A DNA stretch of 64,000 bases, taken from Paenibacillus sp. Marseille-Q4541 (GTDB lineage Bacteria; Bacillota; Bacilli; Paenibacillales; Paenibacillaceae). Shown piece after piece: positions 16,837 to 25,012 of the stretch; within the stretch, counting starts at the first letter, position 1, and each line of letters starts with the position of its first letter. The position numbers were made by a program, and so were the translations under genes. The stretch is taken from contig NZ_JAGXCY010000019.1 of the NCBI RefSeq assembly GCF_018310695.1, positions 1-64,000 on the forward strand. The letters run 5' to 3'. Below the pieces are notes generated by a model that worked only from the letters and a program-made list of their open reading frames with translations, was not told the origin of the DNA and made no database searches.

Positions 16837-17868
16837 TTATTTCAGTTGAAAACCTCTGCTGTATTGTTCTGGAATTTTCGTTTCTTTTCTTAATTGTTCT
16901 GCTGCCGTCAGAGTCCAGTATGGGTTTTTAAGCATGCCGCGTCCAACTGCAACAAGGTCTGCATCTTCGTTACCAACGACTGCATTGGCTAGTGCAGCAT
17001 CATCTAGTCTACCTACCGCAATAACGGGTACACCCACATTTTGTTTAATGGCTCGTGCTAAAGGAACCTGATAAGCAACGTGCGTTCCTGGACGTCCAGC
17101 AGCTGCTATTTGGCCTTCCCCGCCAGCACTTACATGGATAACATCAACCCCAGCTTCTTTGTACGCTTTGCTGAATTCAATGCTATCTTCGATACCATAG
17201 CCACCTTCTACAAATTCGGTAGCGGAAATGCGCATAAGGAGCGGCATGTTTTCTGGCATTTCGCTTTTCGCAGCACGAATAACTTCGATAGCGAATTTCG
17301 TCCGGTCCTGTCCATATTCATCCGTTCTTTTATTCGTAAGAGGAGACTGGAATTGGTGAATAAGGTATCCGTGAGCTCCATGAAGTTCAATAGTATCAAA
17401 TCCAGCTTGAACTGCACGTCTTACCGCAAGACGGAATTTTTCTACCATCCCTTTCACTTCTTCCGTGGTCAGCTCTCTTGGTGTCTTAGAGTTCTCGTCG
17501 AAAGCAATGGGAGAAGGAGCTACAGGAACATCTGCATCTTCGGCTTTACGTCCTGCATGAGCGATTTGGATTCCGATCTTGGAACCATGGCGATGTACAT
17601 CCTCCACGATTTTGGCAAGTGCAGGAACCTGATCGTCTGACCATAGTCCAAGGTCGTAATCTGTAATTCTTCCATCTGGCTCTACATCCGTCATTTCTAC
17701 AATAATCAGTCCAGTACCTCCAACAGCACGACTCACATAGTGAGTGTGATGCCAATCGTTAGCGATTCCATCTTTTTTAGTAACCGAATATTGACACATC
17801 GGCGGCATAACCACACGATTTTTAAGATCCAAGCCTTTAATCTGATAAGTACTAAACAAATCCAACAT
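16837..17868 (-). CDS. namA: Old Yellow Enzyme, YqjM/NamA-type NADPH dehydrogenase
   Basis: A 343-residue FMN-dependent ene-reductase that reduces activated C=C bonds of electrophiles and some nitro compounds. The redox-tuning Cys25 and Tyr27 in PMCQYSV, the substrate-binding pair in ELHGAHGYL, the FMN site GYGIEDSIEF and the late LVAVGRGMLKNPYW match YqjM-type enzymes, whose length is about 338. ATG 17868 follows AGGAG at six or seven bases. A good promoter with an overlapping palindrome lies upstream, and a MarR gene follows, so electrophile-induced expression is likely (inference). Confidence 0.95.
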   Translation of the reverse strand: MLDLFSTYQIKGLDLKNRVVMPPMCQYSVTKKDGIANDWHHTHYVSRAVGGTGLIIVEMTDVEPDGRITDYDLGLWSDDQVPALAKIVEDVHRHGSKIGIQIAHAGRKAEDADVPVAPSPIAFDENSKTPRELTTEEVKGMVEKFRLAVRRAVQAGFDTIELHGAHGYLIHQFQSPLTNKRTDEYGQDRTKFAIEVIRAAKSEMPENMPLLMRISATEFVEGGYGIEDSIEFSKAYKEAGVDVIHVSAGGEGQIAAAGRPGTHVAYQVPLARAIKQNVGVPVIAVGRLDDAALANAVVGNEDADLVAVGRGMLKNPYWTLTAAEQLRKETKIPEQYSRGFQLK

Positions 17869-17938
17869 GATCTTCTCTCCTTTTTATCTGCATATAGATT
17901 AAGTTGCGTATGAACATAAATATTCATTCATTTATTTA

Positions 17939-17985
17939 ATGCATGCACATGCATGTATATTACAATATCTCTTTTTTTCTGTCAA
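17939..17985 (-). promoter_or_regulatory. namA promoter with palindromic operator
   Basis: On the minus strand TTGACA (17985-17980), a 17-base spacer and TAATAT (17962-17957) form a near-perfect promoter. Just downstream, ATGCATG-N2-CATGCAT (17939-17954) is a perfect dyad placed where a MarR-type repressor would block RNA polymerase. Confidence 0.75.
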
Positions 17986-18045
17986 CTACTTTAGCCATCT
18001 CACTCTTCCTAAATAAACGAATAGCCTCCACAAGAATCAGGGATA

Positions 18046-18096
18046 TAAAAAAAGCTGCTAACTTTTCACCTCTTAGGTTTCGTTAGCAACTTTTGG
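18046..18096 (-). terminator. terminator of the second arsenic operon
   Basis: Minus-strand arms TTGCTAAC and GTTAGCA are followed by seven T, 25 bases after the arsB stop. Confidence 0.85.
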
Positions 18097-18119
18097 TACT
18101 ACCCAGGTTCTACTTCTCT

Positions 18120-19415
18120 TTACAAAATCGACAGCCAAAGATATAAGCCAAGCAAAGTAATGAATAAGGTAGGAATCGTAATGAGAATTCCCGTTTTAAA
18201 ATAGGTTCCCCATGTGATACGAATCCCTTTCGCAGAAAGAACGTGCAGCCACAGTAACGTTGCAAGGGAACCAATCGGCGTTATTTTGGGACCAAGATCC
18301 GATCCGATGACATTGGCATAGATCAGGGCTTCTTTTACAGAACCCGTCACTTCTGCCGCATCGATAGCAAGTGCGTTAATCATAACGGTGGGTAAATTAT
18401 TCATAATAGAAGAAAGGATTGCGGCGATAAATCCCATTCCCATCGTTGCTGCAAAAAGCCCTTTTTCGGCAATCACTTCTATCGACTCTGCTAAAAGATG
18501 AGTTAGTCCTGCGTTTCTCAGTCCGTAAACGACGACATACATACCGATGGAGAAGAACACGATATTCCACGGAGCGCCTTTAACAACCTCTTTCGTAGGA
18601 ACTGCCTCGCTTTTTCTTGCAGCGATTAGGAACAGAAGGGCAATCACAATGGCGATAAACGAGACCGGAACACCAATAAACTCACTCGCGAAATAACCGA
18701 CAAAAAGAAGAGCCAGCACATACCATGAGATTCGAAACAGTTTATGATCTGCGATGGCTTCAGATGGATTTCTAAGATGCGAGGAATCATAGTGCTTTGG
18801 AAAGCTTTTACGGAAAAATAAATACAGGATCCCGATACTTGCGCCAAGCGAGAAAAGATTGGGTATGATCATTCGACTCGCATATTCGGCAAAACCTATT
18901 CCAAAGTAATCAGCAGATACAATATTAACGAGGTTGCTAACAACAAGTGGAAGTGACGTAGTGTCCGCAATAAAACCGCTCGCGATAATAAAAGGAAAGA
19001 TCTTTTTCTCATCGAAATGTAATGCACGAACCATAGCAAGAACGATAGGGGTCAGTATAAGGGCCGCTCCATCGTTCGCAAAAAAAGCAGCGACCATCGC
19101 ACCGAGCAAACTGATGTAAATAAACATTCGAATTCCGTTACCACCTGCGGCTCGTGCCATATGTAAGGCAGCCCATTCAAAGAATCCGACTCGGTCCAGA
19201 ACTAGAGAAATCAAGATAATGGCAATAAAAGCTAACGTCGCATTCCATACGATCTGTGTTACTTCCCAAACATCATGAAAATCGACCGCCCCTACGAGTA
19301 AAGCGAGTACCGCCCCACCGCATGCAGACCAACCAATTGATAAATTTCGTGGTTGCCATATGACAAATATAAGCGTCACAATAAAAATAATACAAGGTAA
19401 AATTATCGAATCCAC
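18120..19415 (-). CDS. arsB: arsenite efflux permease (second copy)
   Basis: A 431-residue arsenite exporter, the same length as the pump at 5127-6422 and very similar to it throughout (for example [18 protein letters not shown] against [18 protein letters not shown]). It starts with GTG 19415, seven bases after GGAGG, the same unusual start and spacing as the first copy. Its operon carries only arsR upstream; no second arsC is present, so it would depend on the first locus for arsenate reduction, or serve arsenite alone. Substitutions are spread along the protein, so this is an old duplication or a separate acquisition. Confidence 0.96.
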   Translation of the reverse strand: MDSIILPCIIFIVTLIFVIWQPRNLSIGWSACGGAVLALLVGAVDFHDVWEVTQIVWNATLAFIAIILISLVLDRVGFFEWAALHMARAAGGNGIRMFIYISLLGAMVAAFFANDGAALILTPIVLAMVRALHFDEKKIFPFIIASGFIADTTSLPLVVSNLVNIVSADYFGIGFAEYASRMIIPNLFSLGASIGILYLFFRKSFPKHYDSSHLRNPSEAIADHKLFRISWYVLALLFVGYFASEFIGVPVSFIAIVIALLFLIAARKSEAVPTKEVVKGAPWNIVFFSIGMYVVVYGLRNAGLTHLLAESIEVIAEKGLFAATMGMGFIAAILSSIMNNLPTVMINALAIDAAEVTGSVKEALIYANVIGSDLGPKITPIGSLATLLWLHVLSAKGIRITWGTYFKTGILITIPTLFITLLGLYLWLSIL

Positions 19416-19518
19416 TTCAATACCTCCACTTACGAATCCTGCTGCATTATATGCACAGGGTACCTCGGAACGAACATCATCACATAATCATATACTTATA
19501 TAAAAGTGAAAAATATAC
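19416..19518 (-). promoter_or_regulatory. arsR-arsB spacer with repeated ATATACTTA elements
   Basis: Two direct copies of ATATACTTA lie at 19490-19498 and 19513-19521, the second running into the arsR stop codon. A third copy lies upstream of arsR at 20062-20070. They may be ArsR half-sites giving arsB its own regulated promoter. Confidence 0.4.
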
Positions 19519-19857
19519 TTACTTTGGGCTACAGTCAGAAGTCATGCTTCCCTTACCCGACTCACGAAGCAATGATCTTCCACTCGGAAGTTGCGCAAGC
19601 ACAGCAGAAATATAAGGCTTATCCTCGATGAATAGCGAATAATAAATCCACTGACCACGTCTTTCCTCCCTTACAATTTCGAGCGATTTCAACTTCCGCA
19701 GATGCTGACTTATGGCTGGTTGTGACATCTCAAAAATATCAACGAATTCACATACACACCATTCCCGTTCTTGCATCAGCAATAACATCAATAATCTAGT
19801 TTTATCACCCAGCAATTTCATCCGATCAGCAACCAGAGCTAATTCCTGCATGTCCAT
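19519..19857 (-). CDS. arsR: ArsR/SmtB family repressor (second copy)
   Basis: A 112-residue winged-helix repressor with the metal motif CVCEF near residue 35 and the recognition helix [15 protein letters not shown]. It differs clearly from the ArsR at 6761, so the two loci need not share operators. The ATG at 19857 has AAGGAG eight bases upstream; an earlier ATG at 19878 sits before that site and is rejected. It is first in an arsR-arsB operon, whereas the first locus has arsR divergent. A C-terminal Cys (SDCSPK) could add a metal ligand. Confidence 0.93.
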   Translation of the reverse strand: MDMQELALVADRMKLLGDKTRLLMLLLMQEREWCVCEFVDIFEMSQPAISQHLRKLKSLEIVREERRGQWIYYSLFIEDKPYISAVLAQLPSGRSLLRESGKGSMTSDCSPK

Positions 19858-20182
19858 ATTTTCATCTCCTTCTTTCATTACTCATTTCTTAACGTCAATA
19901 AACATAACTAGGGTCGCAATAATGAACCCATCATATACAATTATTTCTATGAAGACAACTGAACAAGGAATAGCAAATTAAATTAAATTACGCATTACTC
20001 TCAATTCAAAATTCCCTTCTTCTTCTCATCTACATATTCGAATGGATCGCCCAAGTTGAAAATATACTTACAGTAAGTGAACCTGTCAGTTAATATTCGA
20101 ATACTTATACAAAAAGAAATGTACTCTACGTTACTTCTTCGGGATCAGAATCGGAAAATCATTTATGACTTGAGGAGGTTTC
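19858..20182. promoter_or_regulatory. arsR/arginase divergent region
   Basis: This 325-base gap holds ATATACTTAC at 20062-20071, part of the 13-base dyad ACTTACAGTAAGT (20066-20078), a likely operator for one of the flanking genes. A related GAATACTTATAC lies about 30 bases further on. I see no gene in it. Confidence 0.45.
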
Positions 20183-21094
20183 ATGGCTATGGCAAATTCC
20201 AAAATTCCTGTATCCATCCTGACGGTACCGTTTGATCTTGGAGCCAGTCAGCGGGGAACGAAACAAGGACCGAAAGCCATTCTGGATGCCGGACTTGTAA
20301 ACAAATTAAATGCACTTCATATACATCACACTGTGAATGAGCTTCAAATCCCCCCATCTATGCAGGAAAAAACAGACTTTCCCAAATTAAAGAATCTGAA
20401 TGAGAACATGTCAGTCCACTCTAAACTTGCTGATGAAGTGTATCATCTTACGACTAACGGAGGATTCCCACTAATTCTCGGCGGTGACCACAGTATAGCC
20501 ATCGGAACCGTTAGTGGACTTAGAAAACAACACAGCAATCTGGGTATCATCTGGATGGACGCTCATTCCGACCTAAATACGCCAGATACCACACCTTCCG
20601 GAAATATTCATGGAATGTCTCTAGCCGTCAGTTTAGGTATGGGTGACCCGAGACTTACTTCTATTGGGGGGAAGAAATCGACGATTAACCCCAAAAATGT
20701 CGTCATTGTCGGGGCCAGATCACTTGATCAAGGAGAACGAGACCTCATTCGCAAAGAAGGAATTACTTGTTATACAATGCATGACATTGACAGGCTTGGT
20801 ATGGCGCGAGTGATGGAGGAAGCGATTCGTATCTCTTCATCAGGTACCGACGGCGTACATCTTTCCTTTGATATTGATAGTATTGAACCACAGATTGCCC
20901 CAGGAACAGGTACTCCCGTACCGGGCGGGCTCAGCTATCGTGAAGCACACCTAGCTATGGAAATGCTGCATGAGTCAAACATTCTTACCTCCGCCGAAAT
21001 GGTGGAAAACAACCCCCTCTTTGACGAGGACAATAAATCTTCTCATCTTATCGTTGGACTTATTGGATCATTACTTGGAGAACGCATCCTCTAA
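20183..21094 (+). CDS. rocF: arginase
   Basis: A 303-residue Mn-dependent ureohydrolase converting arginine to ornithine and urea. The metal ligands appear in order: GGDHS, WMDAHSDLNTP and FDIDSIEP. The arginase-type segment SGNIHGMSLAVSLG supports arginase over agmatinase. ATG 20183 follows AGGAGG at five bases. No rocD, rocA or transporter gene lies near, so it acts apart from a full roc pathway in this window. It is divergent from the second ars operon and ends in a terminator shared with the YidC gene. Confidence 0.94.
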   Translation: MAMANSKIPVSILTVPFDLGASQRGTKQGPKAILDAGLVNKLNALHIHHTVNELQIPPSMQEKTDFPKLKNLNENMSVHSKLADEVYHLTTNGGFPLILGGDHSIAIGTVSGLRKQHSNLGIIWMDAHSDLNTPDTTPSGNIHGMSLAVSLGMGDPRLTSIGGKKSTINPKNVVIVGARSLDQGERDLIRKEGITCYTMHDIDRLGMARVMEEAIRISSSGTDGVHLSFDIDSIEPQIAPGTGTPVPGGLSYREAHLAMEMLHESNILTSAEMVENNPLFDEDNKSSHLIVGLIGSLLGERIL

Positions 21095-21099
21095 AAAAA

Positions 21100-21137
21100 A
21101 GAACAGCCCTCTTAGAATTACTGGGAGGACTGTTCTT
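21100..21137. terminator. bidirectional terminator between arginase and YidC genes
   Basis: The stem AGAACAG..CCTC / GAGG.CTGTTCT is flanked by eight A on the left, giving a perfect T run for the minus-strand YidC gene. Confidence 0.8.
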
Positions 21138-21151
21138 ACTGTATTACTATA

Positions 21152-22021
21152 TTATGCTGGATTTGTACCTTTCGTTTTCTTCGACTTCGGATTAGGAAGC
21201 GAAGACATCGAGACATCTTCTTTAACATTGTCAATCGGATACATCTTACGGAACAACAGCGTCTGGAAGATAAGGAAGGTTCCTCCCGCCATCCAGTATA
21301 GTGGAATGGCTGCTGGTGCACTCATAGAGAAGAATGCCATCATAATCGGTGAAATATAACCCATGATAGCCATTTGCTTCCTCTGCTCGACAGGCAACCC
21401 TTGCATAGAAATCCGAGATTGAAGCAAGTAGATCGCAGCTACGAGAAGTGCGAGTACGATGTCGGGTTCCCCAAGTTTAAACCATAGAAAAGAGTGGCTA
21501 CTCATGTCCGGCATCAGACGAATTGCTGTATATACTCCCGATAAAATCGGAAGTTGAATTAATATGGGCAGACAGCCGATATTAAGTGGATTAAACTTAT
21601 GCTTTTTGTAAAGTTCCATCATTTCTTGCTGCATTTTTTGCTGACTAGCTGAATCTTTCTTATTCTCATAACGCTTCTTCAGCTCATCAAGCTCTGGCTG
21701 CATCACCTTCATCACACGTTTCATGTTCTGCTGTGATTTGGTTTGACGCATCATCAGCGGGAACAACAAGAGTCTAACGATGAGTGTAAGTGCAATGATG
21801 GCCAGGCCATAACTACCGTTAAACCACCCAGCCAGATGCTGCGTTACAAATGAAATTGGAAATACAACATAGTGATTAAAGAACCCAGGTGTCGTACTAC
21901 TAATCTCATGAACATTGGAACTGCATCCTGAGAGTAGAAACACCACAAGTATACTTGCTAGTAAACCATAAATCCGTACCGTCCGTTTTTGAATAGAAAG
22001 GAATCCTTTTGAATGTCCCAT
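21152..22021 (-). CDS. yidC: YidC/Oxa1 family membrane protein insertase, lipoprotein
   Basis: A 289-residue insertase of the SpoIIIJ/YqjG group that places proteins in the cytoplasmic membrane. It has a lipoprotein signal (VVFLLSGC, Cys near residue 33) and then a helical region, the charged cytoplasmic loop (RYENKKDSASQQKMQQEMME) and four further helices, with the family motif FNPLNIGCLPILIQLPILSG. ATG 22021 follows GGAGG at six bases. The gene is not next to rnpA or jag, as the housekeeping copy normally is, so this is probably an accessory paralogue. It overlaps a small membrane-protein gene upstream. Confidence 0.95.
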   Translation of the reverse strand: MGHSKGFLSIQKRTVRIYGLLASILVVFLLSGCSSNVHEISSTTPGFFNHYVVFPISFVTQHLAGWFNGSYGLAIIALTLIVRLLLFPLMMRQTKSQQNMKRVMKVMQPELDELKKRYENKKDSASQQKMQQEMMELYKKHKFNPLNIGCLPILIQLPILSGVYTAIRLMPDMSSHSFLWFKLGEPDIVLALLVAAIYLLQSRISMQGLPVEQRKQMAIMGYISPIMMAFFSMSAPAAIPLYWMAGGTFLIFQTLLFRKMYPIDNVKEDVSMSSLPNPKSKKTKGTNPA

Positions 22022-22326
22022 ATATATCCTCCTCGTTGATTGTGTTTAGCGTTCTTCAATAACGAGGAATGATAATCATCAGAATCATCATCAGGTGATA
22101 TTTTGTATCTTCGCAGCATAAGGATAACCGATCTCACATGAAGTTCGGTAACAGAACGCATCGGTTCAGGTACATACTCTGGCCAGACCGGTTCCCCTTG
22201 CACGCCCAATTTAGTGAGCTCAAATGACAAATGCAATAAAGAAACATAAGTAACAGCAAAAATTAAGCCTATAGATACTAAATAGGGGATAAAATCATGA
22301 AGCTCCTGAAGCTCGAACCATATCAA
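21958..22326 (-). CDS. small membrane protein overlapping yidC, TTG start
   Basis: A 122-residue reading frame that starts at TTG 22326 behind a very strong site (GGAGGTGA, about seven bases away). It has one or two hydrophobic segments at residues 13-33 and then a charged tail with the acidic patch DDDSDD. The family is not recognised. The last 64 bases overlap the start of yidC in another frame, which is long for a normal overlap; the true protein may have been lengthened by a lost stop. Co-transcription with yidC is almost certain if it is real. Confidence 0.6.
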   Translation of the reverse strand: MIWFELQELHDFIPYLVSIGLIFAVTYVSLLHLSFELTKLGVQGEPVWPEYVPEPMRSVTELHVRSVILMLRRYKISPDDDSDDYHSSLLKNAKHNQRGGYIWDIQKDSFLFKNGRYGFMVY

Positions 22327-22435
22327 AAGGATTCACCTCCTTCAACTACTATCATTATATCCTTTTTGAAGAACAATAGTGGTGTCAATTTCGCTAATTT
22401 TGTAATAATTGATATATAAATTTTGGAATATAAAA

Positions 22436-22487
22436 TAAAAAGCACAGAATCTCTGCTCCTTCGTCAGGAATTCTCTGCTTTTTTTGT
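22436..22487 (-). terminator. terminator of the Cys-rich small protein gene
   Basis: The arms AGCAGAGAATT and AATCTGTGCT (imperfect) are flanked by T/A runs on both sides. It lies in the 283-base gap 22327-22609, which otherwise shows nothing. Confidence 0.6.
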
Positions 22488-22609
22488 ATTTATATCTTTA
22501 TTATTGTTGTCTCTATCTATTTTCCAACTACACTCGAAAGATCAAATAGAAAATCTCTATCTTAGTCATTCTATGTCCGTATCTAAATGCTATTGAATTC
22601 TCTCTGACT

Positions 22610-22798
22610 CTAGACGTGCATCATGCGAAGGAATTGTTGTGTTTCTTCTGTTCCTTGATTCTCTTCATTGTCAAGAAGTCCTTGTTCAGCCCAGCATGCT
22701 TTGCAAGCTTCTTCTGTCGTACAGAATGCTGCATCTTCACAGGTGTAACAGTACATGAGCAAATTACGAGTTGTTTGATCTGTTTCGATAACTTTCAT
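22610..22798 (-). CDS. Cys-rich small protein, possible metal-binding, 62 aa
   Basis: The start ATG 22798 lies nine bases after AGGAG; the earlier ATG at 22807 touches that site and is less likely. The centre has five Cys residues arranged C-x2-C-x5-C-x5-C-x2-C (CYTCEDAAFC then CKAC), the spacing of a zinc or iron-sulfur ligand set. The flanks are acidic and Gln-rich. No signal peptide is seen. I do not know the family's function. It forms a one-gene unit with its own terminator. Confidence 0.75.
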   Translation of the reverse strand: MKVIETDQTTRNLLMYCYTCEDAAFCTTEEACKACWAEQGLLDNEENQGTEETQQFLRMMHV

Positions 22799-22914
22799 GT
22801 CTCTCATCTCCTTGTTTTATCTCTTGAGTTCACTTTAACACAGGACTTCACATAAGTTTGTGATTATTTTCACATATGAAAATAATACCTTGTCCCCTCT
22901 CGTTTTATCATGGA

Positions 22915-22954
22915 AAACAGACCTTCAACAGGATAAACGTTGCTGAAAGTCTGT
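22915..22954 (-). terminator. terminator of the stalk-domain protein gene
   Basis: Minus-strand arms ACAGACTTTCAGCAAC and GTTGAAGGTCTGT pair imperfectly and are followed by TTTTCC. Confidence 0.7.
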
Positions 22955-22970
22955 GGCTATTTTAACCTTA

Positions 22971-24113
22971 TTAATTCGGTGATATCTGTATTGTTTTACT
23001 AAAAGCAGCCCCTGTCATTGGCGCAACATCGAAAGTGAGCGTATTTCCTTTCCGCTCTCTGAACCTGATTTGGTCGCCATAATAAGGAACATCATTCATT
23101 TCAGCATATTCCTGATCAGCTTCACTTAGTAACTTTTTATAGAGAAGCGTACGCTCCCCTGTCTTGCGATCTATATAGGTTAACAAACCTGTTTGATTCG
23201 GACGAATGAGTAAGTACTCTTTATCAACCACTTCAACGGAGTAGGTTTCATCTTCGCCTCCAAGTTTTTTTAAATCGTAAGTCTCCCGTATTTTACCTGT
23301 ACCATCTTCAAGTATGCGTAGCATTTCCCCATCCGTAAGGACAATCTCTTTCTTGTCCACAGAGAGTACTGCATTATCTTCAAAACGTTTGAAATAACTT
23401 ACATGTGATTGCCGAATGACTGCTCCATTTTTAATGACAACCGTAAAATTTTTCTTATTCACCATAGGTTCCCCGTAAATATCAGAGATATTCAGAATAA
23501 TGAGACCTTGATCTGTTTTCGAAAATTGATAAACAGGTTGACTATAGGTCTTTTCTTTAAAATCATATAGCTGCTTTTTCGTTCCTTTCGCATTGGTTAC
23601 AAAAAGCTGGCCTTCTTGATCTAGTTCGTATTTTAGCCCGCTATAGACACTTGGATCGTTCCCAGAATAAATCCCAGTTGCTGATAGCTTCTTTGTCGAA
23701 ACATCATATTTTAGTCCATCTCCATGTAAGGCAGTAATGAGAAAAGAGGCTGGCACGTAAATTTCTTCCCCGTTTTTAAAAGGGGCTGCAGTCAATACCG
23801 TACCCTTACCGTTAAGAGTTGCCTGTTTACTGTTTAATCTGACTGCAAATCTCATTATTGGGCTTACGAGAGTTATTTTCTTGCCCGATTTATCCCAGGT
23901 TGTTGCTATTTTCAGCTCCTTACTAATTTTTTGAAGTGGTAAATAGGATATCCCCTTCTTGATCACTGCTTTTCCCTCTATGGCACCACCTGAATCCAAT
24001 ATAAGCTCATAAGACGGACTTGATGCAGCTTCTCCATGCAGTGGCTGGGATGTCAGCAACAATGCCGCTACGATAACTGCAGCACCTATTTTCAGATTGT
24101 ATACTCTTTTCAT
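22971..24113 (-). CDS. exported stalk-domain (copper amine oxidase N-terminal) protein
   Basis: A 380-residue secreted protein. It has a signal peptide (residues 1-29, ending GEAASS), then a stalk domain of the copper amine oxidase N-terminal type at about 35-145 (YLPLQKISKELKIATTWDKSGKKITL; IYVPASFLITALHGDGLKYD). A beta-propeller-like C-terminal region follows, with repeats such as GLIILNISDIYGE and EYLLIRPNQTGLLTYID. No amine oxidase catalytic domain is present; in Paenibacillus these domains are common adaptors on secreted proteins of unknown role. ATG 24113 is about 11 bases from AGGGAG. It is a single gene with its own terminator. Confidence 0.85.
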   Translation of the reverse strand: MKRVYNLKIGAAVIVAALLLTSQPLHGEAASSPSYELILDSGGAIEGKAVIKKGISYLPLQKISKELKIATTWDKSGKKITLVSPIMRFAVRLNSKQATLNGKGTVLTAAPFKNGEEIYVPASFLITALHGDGLKYDVSTKKLSATGIYSGNDPSVYSGLKYELDQEGQLFVTNAKGTKKQLYDFKEKTYSQPVYQFSKTDQGLIILNISDIYGEPMVNKKNFTVVIKNGAVIRQSHVSYFKRFEDNAVLSVDKKEIVLTDGEMLRILEDGTGKIRETYDLKKLGGEDETYSVEVVDKEYLLIRPNQTGLLTYIDRKTGERTLLYKKLLSEADQEYAEMNDVPYYGDQIRFRERKGNTLTFDVAPMTGAAFSKTIQISPN

Positions 24114-24320
24114 CTCATGCTTGTCTCCCTTCGTTTATCCATATTCACCTTGAATCACGTTATATATAAACGTTGTTATATGAACAAATGTTGCTAATTT
24201 TTGTATATTAATCTGCTATATAACAAACAAATCTGTATCAAAATGATACAGATTAAATTTGAACCTTTGCTATGAATGTAGCTCTATTCGTTTATATCGA
24301 TATGAAATTCGAACAAGGAA

Positions 24321-24989
24321 TCACACTTTTCCTTCCCATTCTTCGAAAAACTGATCCAAGTATTGTTCCATAAACAAGTGTCTTTTTTCTGCAAGCTTCA
24401 TCCCATACCTTGTGTTCATTAAGTCTTTGAGCTTTAACAGTTTTTCATAGAAATGATTAATGGCCGTGTTTTTACCTGTACGGTATTGTTCCTTCGTCAT
24501 TTCCTCTCTTGGCTTCACTTCTGGATCGTAGATAAGGTGACCTTTGGAACCTGCATAGACAAAAGCTCGAGCAACAGAAATGGCACCAATGGCATCTAGC
24601 CGATCTGCGTCTTGGACCACTTTACCTTCAAGAGTGCGCATAGGCGGATTATGGCCGCCGTTATATGACATATTTCCGATAATCTCAAGTACATGAGCTT
24701 TATTTTCTTCCGAAACATCATGTTCCGTAAGCCAGGACTCTACCTTGGACATCCCTGCTTCTTTGGAAGTATTCAGTTTCTCATCAGCTATATCATGCAG
24801 GTATGCGGCAATCTTGCAAATAAAAAGATCCGCGCCTTCAGCAATAGCAATCTTCTCAGCAGTCTGAACGACTCGGTAAATATGCCAATAATCATGACCG
24901 GTTCCTTCTCCGCCAAGCTCTTGCTTTACATAATCTTCCGCCGAATCTAGCGTAACTTGTTCCTGCTCGGTAAGCATTCTATCATTCAT
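24321..24989 (-). CDS. HD domain phosphohydrolase (YpgQ/YedJ type)
   Basis: A 222-residue metal-dependent hydrolase. His and Asp ligands are visible in HDYWHIYRVV near residue 33, the HD pair in YLHDIADEK near 65 and the late Asp in VVQDADRLDAIGA near 130. That set defines the YpgQ/YedJ branch of HD proteins, some of which are nucleoside triphosphate pyrophosphatases. The exact nucleotide is unknown. ATG 24989 has AGGAG ten bases upstream. It follows the DUF4173 gene on the same strand after 23 bases and may be co-transcribed. Confidence 0.9.
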   Translation of the reverse strand: MNDRMLTEQEQVTLDSAEDYVKQELGGEGTGHDYWHIYRVVQTAEKIAIAEGADLFICKIAAYLHDIADEKLNTSKEAGMSKVESWLTEHDVSEENKAHVLEIIGNMSYNGGHNPPMRTLEGKVVQDADRLDAIGAISVARAFVYAGSKGHLIYDPEVKPREEMTKEQYRTGKNTAINHFYEKLLKLKDLMNTRYGMKLAEKRHLFMEQYLDQFFEEWEGKV

Positions 24990-25012
24990 ATTTAAAAATC
25001 TCCTGCTCTAAT

